Source: Verrucomicrobiales bacterium
GTDB taxonomy: Bacteria; Verrucomicrobiota; Verrucomicrobiia; Limisphaerales; SXQI01
Assembly: GCA_028293365.1 (NCBI GenBank)
Contig: JAQGOX010000261.1
Span: 1-5,230 of the forward strand
Direction of reading: 5' to 3'
DNA length: 5,230 nucleotides
This document shows positions 1 through 5,230 of the stretch, in pieces. Each line of letters begins with the position of its first letter. Position 1 is the stretch's first letter. A program made the position numbers and the translations under genes. The notes below the pieces were generated by a model. It did no database searches. It saw only the letters and a program-made list of their open reading frames with translations, and was not told the origin of the DNA.

Positions 1-1
1 T

Positions 2-760
2 CAGGGATCCACGTTCACTTTCGAGATAACTCTGCCGAAACAGCCGTGGGAAAAGGCTAAAACGCCGTTAATCGAACGCAGCATGTCAGGCCTTCGTGTT
101 TTAGTGGTCGATGATACGCCGACCAATCGGCGCATTCTGGAGCGCCAGCTCGGTGGATATGGGATACATGCTCAAACTGTTTCGGGCGGATTTGAATCGC
201 TTGAGAAATTGCGGCAAGCGGCAAAAAACAAAGAACCCTACTCACTAGCTCTGCTCGACATGCAATCGCCCGAGATGGATGGCCTTTCTTTGGCTGCGGA
301 GATCAAGAAGGACCCGCACATACGCTCCATGCAATTAATAATTCTGACCTTGATGGGCGTGCGGCCCGCGGCCCAAGTAATGCCTGAGCTCGAGATCGAA
401 GCATTTTTAATGAAGCCGGTTCGTCAGACCGAACTAATATCCACCCTTCGTTCGGTGGTTAATAATCAACGTTTCGCAACGCCCCATACTGCGGAAAGAG
501 ATCGGATTGCTCTTTCGGCGTTAGTTTCAAGTCGCAGCGCAAGTGTTCTGTTGGCAGAAGACAATCCGGTGAACCGAAAAGTCGCAATGCGACAATTGGA
601 AAAGCTTGGATACTCGGCTGACGTTGTCGAGAATGGCCGACAAGCCGTTGATGCATATCGCCGGAAATTCTACGATATCATTTTAATGGATTGCCAGATG
701 CCAGAACTTGACGGATATAAAGCTACAGGTGAAATCCGGGAATTGACGCCGGAAAGTTAA
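2..760 (+). CDS. Upstream part of the split hybrid kinase: HATPase end, complete receiver 1, truncated receiver 2
   Basis: This is the portion translated up to the first stop if the upstream gene is expressed. The frame is open to the window edge, so the internal ATG at 83 is not the real start: it lies in the linker just before receiver 1. Receiver 1 has the acidic pair (D codons 110-115), the phosphoacceptor aspartate in LLDMQSPEMDG (codon 257-259), the switch threonine in ILTLMG (347-349) and the lysine in FLMKPV (413-415), so it should be phosphorylatable. Receiver 2 starts at VLLAEDNPVN and keeps its acidic residues (557-562) and phosphoacceptor aspartate in LMDCQMPELDG (689-691). It ends at TAA 758-760, before the strand carrying the switch threonine and the conserved lysine. 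A receiver cut there should not fold or signal normally. The product would be a kinase with one working receiver and no HPt. Confidence 0.7.
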   Translation, partial: QGSTFTFEITLPKQPWEKAKTPLIERSMSGLRVLVVDDTPTNRRILERQLGGYGIHAQTVSGGFESLEKLRQAAKNKEPYSLALLDMQSPEMDGLSLAAEIKKDPHIRSMQLIILTLMGVRPAAQVMPELEIEAFLMKPVRQTELISTLRSVVNNQRFATPHTAERDRIALSALVSSRSASVLLAEDNPVNRKVAMRQLEKLGYSADVVENGRQAVDAYRRKFYDIILMDCQMPELDGYKATGEIRELTPES

Positions 761-841
761 TTGCCGTTAAGCGGTCAGGGAAAACGGCCGCGGATCATTG
801 CGATGACTGCAAATGCGATGCAGGGCGATCGCGAGTAGTGT

Positions 842-1294
842 TTGGAATCAGGAATGGACGATTATATCAGCAAACCAGTGCAACTTGCGGAGCTCAAGGC
901 GGTGCTTGAACGCAATGAGCCTAAAGAATCTGATGCGGCCGCAACTGAGTCTCATTTGGATAGCGAGATTATTGCAGGCCTGCGGGACCTTTCTGCGCCA
1001 GGGGAACCGAGCGCTTTGGTTGAGATAGCAGAACTATTCGAAGAAAGTGCGGCTTCTGCGCTCGCCTCTCTCGAAAGCGCCTGTGGAGCGAGGAATCTGG
1101 TCCAGGGATTGCAGGTGGCGCATGCATTCAAGGGAAGCAGCGGGAATGTAGGTGCGAGTCAGCTCGCGGCGCTCTGCATGCTGTTTGAGAAAGCGCTGAA
1201 GCAGGCGGACTGGTCGCTTGCATCTGGCTTGCTATCGCAAATTCAGACGGAATATGTTCAAGTGCAACAGGAGCTGAAAACACTTCGAGCCTGA
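842..1294 (+). CDS. HPt phosphotransfer fragment of the split kinase, with a receiver 2 tail at its N-terminus
   Basis: This is the stretch after the second stop, in the same frame as the upstream part. It opens with the end of receiver 2 (ESGMDDYISKPVQL, conserved lysine codon 872-874), then a linker rich in acidic residues and alanine, and then an HPt four-helix domain. The HPt signature HAFKGSSGNVGA is intact; its phosphoacceptor histidine is codon 1121-1123. HPt domains shuttle phosphate between receivers in the cytoplasm. Possible starts are TTG 842 and ATG 854; neither has a convincing ribosome binding site, and both would give a product beginning with a useless receiver stub. That argues it is a leftover of the larger gene and not an independent gene. 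If translation does restart here, it could act as a free-standing HPt protein. The stop lies 15 bases from the stop of the convergent gene on the other strand. Confidence 0.5.
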   Translation: MESGMDDYISKPVQLAELKAVLERNEPKESDAAATESHLDSEIIAGLRDLSAPGEPSALVEIAELFEESAASALASLESACGARNLVQGLQVAHAFKGSSGNVGASQLAALCMLFEKALKQADWSLASGLLSQIQTEYVQVQQELKTLRA

Positions 1295-1309
1295 GGAACT
1301 GCGCGCCTT

Positions 1310-1990
1310 CTACTGAAATAAATCAATCCGTCCATTTGCGAACAGCCAAACATTGCAAACCACTCCGTCTGAGAGCGCGAGCGGATTGGGCTCCTTGTAA
1401 ATGATCTGATTTTCGTTGAGCGAGCTAAGGGCCACCCCCTTTTCAAAAGTGAAGCCTGAAACGTCAATCGATCCCTGAAAACCGGCCGGCAGGTAGGACT
1501 GAAGATCGCTAATACTGTTCGGGGTTAGCCCGGCGTGATTTTGCGCATAGGCTTCCAGCGCTTCCCACCACGATTTCAAGTCCTTTTCTTTAGCGGCCAC
1601 TTTGGTTATGATCGCCTGTTCTTCTGGCAATGGATTCCGATGGAGTGACTCGAAAACTCGATCAATCGCGGCATCTCCGGTTCTCGGAGCGATTACTTCC
1701 TGACCCTGAGCAGGAGAAACTCCGTCGATTTTGGGTATTGATTGGCTTAGCCGGGAGACTTCCGCGCGGAGGCGCATCAATTCAAGACGATCCCGTGATG
1801 CCTGCTCGTTTTGGAGGCCATCGGACCCGGACCGGGCGGTGTTTTGGTTGTGTTCGTCCTCCAAAGTCCGCAGGCGTTCGTTGAGCGTTCCCACCTCCGA
1901 TTGATGTTTTTGGATCAGGTTATATTGGATTGCAATCGTTCCCAATGCACCAGCGAGCAGGAATCCAAACAAGGTGTTTACTGTTTTCAT
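1310..1990 (-). CDS. Membrane-anchored coiled-coil protein of unknown function
   Basis: I do not recognise a named family. The 226-residue protein starts with a hydrophobic segment at about residues 5-23 (LFGFLLAGALGTIAIQYNL), a signal anchor or uncleaved signal. A heptad-like region follows (about 27-47 and 63-86; LNERLRTLEDE, RLELMRLRAEVSRL) with a polar, glycine/serine-containing break between the halves, suggesting a coiled coil outside the membrane. The C-terminal part (about 105-226) looks globular, with an amphipathic stretch EKDLKSWWEALEAYAQNH and an end, IIYKEPNPLALSDGVVCNVWLFANGRIDLF, that resembles the last strands of small uncharacterised verrucomicrobial proteins (family resemblance from memory). 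ATG 1988-1990 places the hydrophobic segment right at the N-terminus, which supports it; no Shine-Dalgarno is visible upstream. It lies 120 bases after the phosphodiester glycosidase gene on the same strand, so it could be the last gene of that operon or have its own promoter. Confidence 0.8.
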   Translation of the reverse strand: MKTVNTLFGFLLAGALGTIAIQYNLIQKHQSEVGTLNERLRTLEDEHNQNTARSGSDGLQNEQASRDRLELMRLRAEVSRLSQSIPKIDGVSPAQGQEVIAPRTGDAAIDRVFESLHRNPLPEEQAIITKVAAKEKDLKSWWEALEAYAQNHAGLTPNSISDLQSYLPAGFQGSIDVSGFTFEKGVALSSLNENQIIYKEPNPLALSDGVVCNVWLFANGRIDLFQ

Positions 1991-2110
1991 TACTTTATGG
2001 AATGACTCTGTTCAAATCGATGTTCCATCGTCAATAACTTCATTAGGCCCAGGCCATTTGAGCTGGTTCGCGGGAAATTAATGCGAAATGATCGATTGCC
2101 TAAACCACGT

Positions 2111-4042
2111 CTATCTGCGAAGCCGATAGAATTGTGCCGTATTGGTTGTCTCGGCCATGTAGGGGCTAGTGACGATTGGCCCCGGGAGGTCCTGCCACGG
2201 TCCGGTTAAATCGGTTGCCCCTTGCAAGGCAAATGCGTTTCGTGACCAGACGATTTGGATTGAACCTCCCGCGGAATTGAATGAAAGCATTGGCTCCGCA
2301 GCGTTTGGAACTGTAGCGGATAAAGCGGTGCCGAACGTGATATCGGGACTTGCCGCATTATAGTTATGCACCTCGGCGGCGAGCAAGTTGTCTCCGTTGA
2401 TAAGATTAGTTGCTGCGTCGCCGCCAATCCAAAATTCATCAACGCAAGTCGCATCGCCGCTGCAAGGATAAGAAATCGCCAAATCCCCGAAGGCGATGGT
2501 TGCTGGCGCAGGTTCCACGCGTAAGCGATAAATCTCCTGCCCGTTCAAATAGAAAACCGCGCCGTCATCCACATACGCGGAAAGCGCCAGAGAGGTTCCC
2601 GCAATGGCATTGGTGAGGGTAAAATGTTTGCGAAAATAATATGTCCCAAAAGGAAACCCGTTATTATTTGGATCAGCGGGCATCTGGGTATTTTTTGGAG
2701 TAACTGCTGGGTTCGGACCAGCCGCGCGCACGTCGACCCATAGTAGCCCAGGTCCGGAGCCCGGCCAGGAGGAGTCGTCGTAAGCGGGAGTGCTCCAGTT
2801 GATACCATCCAGATTTTCGGTTGTATATTTCCAATCCGAGTCAACCGCGAAAAGTTCGTTGGTTTGAAGGTAATTGGTGGTTGCAAAATGGAGGATATCA
2901 GAAAAATATTGCGAACCCCCGCTGGTCGAAACGACCTGGAAGTAGTAATCGGTTCCTGCGGTCAAATTGGTCAACAAAACTGTGTGGTTGGTGGTTTCCA
3001 TCGACTGGAGTTCCCAAGAATCCGTGAAATTAGTGCTCAAGCCGAATTCAACCTGGCCCGTGGCGGGCGCCAGAGTTGTCCAGGTGACCGCCGCCGCGGT
3101 GTCGTCCGGAAGAGCGACAACATTGTTTATAAAACCAGGAAGCGGTTTTGCGAATACGCCAAAATGGCTTCCCACAGTTCGTTCTCGTCCGAATTGGTCA
3201 CCCGCTACGGCGCTGGAATGATTCAATTCGATCGGAACGCCCGTGGAATCCTGGGCGACCAGCGTTGTTGAGCCTCCACCGTCCATATTAACTGCGTCGA
3301 AGGCGCCAAATGCAAGCAGCCAGGCTGCGGTTTGGTCATCGTACGCGCCATCGCTGTATCCGTCCTGCCTGCCGTCGATTGTAACCAAATAAAGGTAGTT
3401 TCGATCTTGAGAAACGCCGATTACGGTTCGCGGGTTCAAATCGTGAATTCCTGAGGTTGATCGGACGGCTTTGATTCCTTTCACGAGAACCGGGTATTCT
3501 CCCGAAACGGCGGTGAAAACACCAACGTTTGAAGCCGCCGGCCAATTTGTAAAACGGACGGTCGGCTGGTTGTTGGTTGTAAACATTATTGAAGCCGAAT
3601 GTGAAGAATTTTCCTGAGCTGAGACGACCACGCCCTGGCTGATGGCCAAACCACTTACGACCATCGGAGTACCAGCGGGCAAGTTGTATTGACTGGGGTC
3701 AAAGAAATTAGCATTGATCCCGATCTGCAATTGATGGATTCGAAGGAAATCCTTAAGGGTATAGCCCGCCGTTTCCCGTGAATTGACGCTGTAATTGGCA
3801 ATCCGGGGAGAGCTGTATAGCGAAATATCCGGATCGAGCAGGTCGACTCGGATGGCGTGGACGACCTGAAGTTGATCGGCTGAATTGGCAGGCAGATTAG
3901 TGCTGACCGAGTGGTCGACCCCTTTAAACATCGGAATCCAAGGTCCAATTATTTTGCCGCCGTGAACGCGGTAACCGCCAAAAAAACAGAGCAAACTGAG
4001 GAGTGTGCCGACGATAGACGATGAGTAATGGAGCTGTTTCAT
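2111..4042 (-). CDS. Secreted multidomain phosphodiester glycosidase (NAGPA family)
   Basis: The 643-residue protein begins with a hydrophobic signal sequence (about 8-27, SSIVGTLLSLLCFFGG), so it should be exported; the Cys in it lacks a proper lipobox. The catalytic NAGPA-like domain (about 90-298) shows GINANFFDP (108-116), RTVIGVSQD (205-213), DGRQDGYSDG (223-232) and the hallmark NMDGGGSTT (252-260). This family includes the enzyme that removes N-acetylglucosamine from mannose-6-phosphate diesters in animals; bacterial members are thought to cleave sugar-phosphate diesters of the envelope or of polysaccharides, substrate unknown here. Next come an Fn3-like module (about 305-388, with LTNLTAGTDYYFQV), a galactose-binding-like beta module (about 395-578, with AYVDDGAVFYLNG) and a short C-terminal module (about 583-643) ending in FYRLRR. 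Two cysteines (527, 533) could form a disulfide. ATG 4040-4042 fits the signal peptide; it lies 12 bases after the stop of the prepilin-like gene, without a clear Shine-Dalgarno, suggesting coupled expression. Confidence 0.88.
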   Translation of the reverse strand: MKQLHYSSSIVGTLLSLLCFFGGYRVHGGKIIGPWIPMFKGVDHSVSTNLPANSADQLQVVHAIRVDLLDPDISLYSSPRIANYSVNSRETAGYTLKDFLRIHQLQIGINANFFDPSQYNLPAGTPMVVSGLAISQGVVVSAQENSSHSASIMFTTNNQPTVRFTNWPAASNVGVFTAVSGEYPVLVKGIKAVRSTSGIHDLNPRTVIGVSQDRNYLYLVTIDGRQDGYSDGAYDDQTAAWLLAFGAFDAVNMDGGGSTTLVAQDSTGVPIELNHSSAVAGDQFGRERTVGSHFGVFAKPLPGFINNVVALPDDTAAAVTWTTLAPATGQVEFGLSTNFTDSWELQSMETTNHTVLLTNLTAGTDYYFQVVSTSGGSQYFSDILHFATTNYLQTNELFAVDSDWKYTTENLDGINWSTPAYDDSSWPGSGPGLLWVDVRAAGPNPAVTPKNTQMPADPNNNGFPFGTYYFRKHFTLTNAIAGTSLALSAYVDDGAVFYLNGQEIYRLRVEPAPATIAFGDLAISYPCSGDATCVDEFWIGGDAATNLINGDNLLAAEVHNYNAASPDITFGTALSATVPNAAEPMLSFNSAGGSIQIVWSRNAFALQGATDLTGPWQDLPGPIVTSPYMAETTNTAQFYRLRR

Positions 4043-4054
4043 AAATGGCGTAAG

Positions 4055-4756
4055 TCAATTTCCGCTGAACCGATACGTGTATCCACCGATCGGATCGCGG
4101 AGAAAGGCGGCAGTATAACCGTCGTAATAGATTTTCGTCATCCCCACATGACCATCGACAAATCCGACGATGCTTTGCGCGTCGCAATAAAATGGTGCGT
4201 TGCGACGGCCGGTGCGGCTTCGATGCCACGAAAGCGGCGCATGCGCCGTCCATTCCATCGCGAGCAAAGTCCTTCTGGGCTCAACTATCGATCCTAATTC
4301 CCAGCCCGCGATATTTGGCACGCCCGGCATCGTTACCCCGTTGAAGACGTAGCTTCCATAATCAAACCGCGCAGTCTCGTGGAACGGTTTTGGGTCCGAA
4401 TAACCTCGATCATTTGGACATGCAAACAGGTTCGTGCTGCCGGGTGCTGGACTTAGGTAGGGCTTGATTTGCTCTTTGTACCACCACCACAGGTCGCCGG
4501 GTGCTCCGGATACTCTGGTGAGCAGCCGGTGGCTATGATCGTTGGCGTGAGCAAGAATGGATTGATTTATCTGGTGCAGGTTCTCCGAGCAAAGCCTCTC
4601 CTGCGAGTGATTTCGAATGTTTACAAGAGAAATGACGGTCAACGACACGATCATCGAAAGGATTCCCGCGGTCACAATCAAATCGGTTGCGGTAAAACCA
4701 AGCCAGTTGTTTTTCGGCTTCGATTTATTATGACGTGGAGAAATCAATATTAACAT
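4055..4756 (-). CDS. Prepilin-like protein with type IV pilin/pseudopilin N-terminus and C-terminal DG motif
   Basis: The 233-residue protein has a 20-residue basic leader (with RHNKSKPKNN), then a prepilin cleavage/methylation site and a hydrophobic helix: G20-F21-TATDLIVTAGILSMIV, to about residue 46. A prepilin peptidase would cut after Gly20 and methylate Phe21. The usual Glu at position +5 of the mature protein is Asp25. After the helix come CSENLHQINQSILAHAND, the common form in which the stem helix continues in Planctomycetes and Verrucomicrobia pseudopilins, a Trp-rich LWWWYKEQIKPYL, LFACPNDRGY, and near the end IVGFVDGHVGM, the 'DG' motif that closes many of these proteins. They are abundant in these phyla and their individual roles are mostly unknown; assembly in a type II secretion-like or pilus-like fibre is the family expectation. 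ATG 4754-4756 is 4 bases after the stop of the upstream gene and gives a leader of normal length. Confidence 0.88.
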   Translation of the reverse strand: MLILISPRHNKSKPKNNWLGFTATDLIVTAGILSMIVSLTVISLVNIRNHSQERLCSENLHQINQSILAHANDHSHRLLTRVSGAPGDLWWWYKEQIKPYLSPAPGSTNLFACPNDRGYSDPKPFHETARFDYGSYVFNGVTMPGVPNIAGWELGSIVEPRRTLLAMEWTAHAPLSWHRSRTGRRNAPFYCDAQSIVGFVDGHVGMTKIYYDGYTAAFLRDPIGGYTYRFSGN

Positions 4757-4760
4757 TCAG

Positions 4761-5230
4761 TCAAAGCGCGCTGGCCTCGCGGGTGGGCAAGTCCGCAAGG
4801 TTTGCCAAATCGATGCTTAGATAAAGACTCTCAAGATTTCCGTTTGCGGGTTGGAGGGATCTCGATGACGGTTTCGAAACCACTGCGGAATGAAGGAGGC
4901 CGGCTTCGAATAAACCTTTCAGGTTTGTTTGTTTATAAATTTCTCCAGGGCAAAAGGCCACGATTTTGCAATGAACAGGTCCTAGATTTCGAAGTTGATC
5001 GGCTGGTAGGAACGGAGCTCCCATGAATGACACGATTACGCTCGATGGATTTGCTTTTCGCATCAATTGGAATAAATCGCCGGGAGGAATTTCCAATGGC
5101 CGGAGCGGGTCCAATTGCAAACGAGTCACCGATGCTATTGTCGATCCAGAGTTTCTAATCTCGCGATCGAAAGCTTCTTCCTGTAGATCGGCGGCGGGTT
5201 GCTCGAAGGCTTTTGTGTCCCGAACAATTA
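4761..5230 (-). CDS. Hypothetical protein, 5' end outside window, first visible gene of the operon
   Basis: The reading frame is open from the window edge (codon 5226-5228) to TGA 4761-4763, at least 156 residues. A GTG at 5127-5129 could be a start, but sequence upstream of it in frame (VRDTKAFEQPAADLQEEAFD) reads as ordinary protein, so the gene very likely begins before the window. No signal peptide or membrane segment is visible in this part. The centre has alternating short hydrophobic strands and loops (PSSVIVSFMGAPFLPADQL, HCKIVAFCPG, then LKGLFEAGLLHSAVVSKP), suggestive of an alpha/beta fold. This pattern resembles the C-terminal part of uncharacterised verrucomicrobial proteins of the style 'VVSLIGLP ... 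VREAVKSGKLAAAVI'; that likeness is from memory. The stop is 4 bases from the ATG of the prepilin-like gene, so the two are almost certainly co-transcribed and perhaps translationally coupled. The function is unknown; a role with the prepilin-like protein is a guess from position. Confidence 0.7.
   Translation of the reverse strand, partial: IVRDTKAFEQPAADLQEEAFDREIRNSGSTIASVTRLQLDPLRPLEIPPGDLFQLMRKANPSSVIVSFMGAPFLPADQLRNLGPVHCKIVAFCPGEIYKQTNLKGLFEAGLLHSAVVSKPSSRSLQPANGNLESLYLSIDLANLADLPTREASAL

Larger units (their letters stand above)
2..1294 (+). pseudogene. Hybrid sensor histidine kinase (HATPase-REC-REC-HPt), 5' end outside window, interrupted by two in-frame stops
   Basis: One reading frame runs from the window edge to TGA 1292-1294 and encodes the back half of a BarA-like hybrid kinase. 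The first residues (GSTFTFEITLPK) are the last strand of the HATPase domain, including its G2-type GSTF box. Receiver 1 follows (about 92-450), then receiver 2 (about 539-910) and an HPt domain (about 950-1291). In the family, phosphate passes from the kinase histidine to a receiver aspartate, to the HPt histidine and on to a separate response regulator. The frame is broken by TAA 758-760 and TAG 836-838, both within receiver 2. There is no frameshift: the 25 codons between them still encode receiver sequence (RPRIIAMTANAMQGDRE). The key residues of both receivers and the HPt are present, so decay would be recent. A sequencing error, or expression as two polypeptides, cannot be excluded. Domain identity is secure; pseudogene status is an inference from the stops. 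Confidence 0.8.

Noticed and set aside
2..1294. Reassigned genetic code (TAA/TAG read as glutamine) as an explanation for the interrupted kinase
   Set aside because: Two other genes in the window end at TAG (1310-1312 and 2111-2113) at sensible protein ends, and none of the four other genes has an internal TAA or TAG.
1295..1309. Shared terminator between the convergent kinase and coiled-coil genes
   Set aside because: Only 15 bases separate the stop codons and no stem-loop followed by a T-run is visible there or just inside either gene end.
2018..2030. Small perfect hairpin CGATG-TTC-CATCG in the gap between the glycosidase and coiled-coil genes
   Set aside because: A five-base stem with no T-run on either strand is too weak to call a terminator or operator.
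2010..2034. Possible promoter on the - strand before the coiled-coil gene (TTGACG, then CAGAGT 18 bases on)
   Set aside because: The -35-like box is good but the -10 candidate matches only half of the consensus, and chance matches are common in 120 bases; promoter rules in this phylum are also uncertain.
2046..2055. GGCC-CA-GGCC inverted repeat in the same gap
   Set aside because: The two-base loop cannot form a stable hairpin and the flanks do not extend the pairing.
2864..3271. Open frame of 135 codons on the + strand inside the glycosidase gene
   Set aside because: It is fully antisense to a well-supported coding region, has no recognisable domain, and its composition is that expected of a shadow frame.
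4802..5026. Open frame of 74 codons on the + strand opposite the hypothetical gene
   Set aside because: The - strand frame there is longer, continuous with the window edge and fits the operon spacing; the + strand product shows no protein-like pattern.

Overview
The window reads as a piece of chromosome from a Verrucomicrobia-type bacterium, perhaps near Pedosphaera/Limisphaerales. This is inferred from protein style alone, with no database search. The clues are a prepilin-like protein with a TDL-type N-terminus and a C-terminal FVDGHV motif; a large secreted protein ending in a short 'ALQGATDLTGPW ... FYRLR' module of a kind common in that phylum; and start codons without clear Shine-Dalgarno sequences.

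Left part (2-1294, + strand): the 3' half of a hybrid sensor histidine kinase gene of HATPase - receiver 1 - receiver 2 - HPt type; its sensor and dimerisation regions lie before the window. One reading frame carries the whole architecture, but two stop codons (TAA 758-760, TAG 836-838) fall inside receiver 2, 78 bases apart and with no frameshift. The protein on either side is well conserved, so this is either a young pseudogene, a gene split into a truncated kinase and an HPt fragment, or a sequence error.

Right part (5230-1310, - strand): four genes in one direction. In transcription order they are an unrecognised protein whose 5' end is outside the window, a prepilin-like protein with a type IV pilin/pseudopilin N-terminus, a secreted multidomain phosphodiester glycosidase (NAGPA family), and a membrane-anchored coiled-coil protein. 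The first three are tightly packed (gaps of 4 and 12 bases) and look like one operon. The fourth follows after 120 bases and may be co-transcribed or separate. It converges on the kinase gene with only 15 bases between the two stop codons.

How they might work together is inference: the prepilin-like and glycosidase proteins are both exported, so the operon probably serves the cell envelope or secretion. The kinase remnant is on the other strand and nothing in the sequence links it to the operon. I found no RNA gene, CRISPR array, insertion sequence or convincing terminator.
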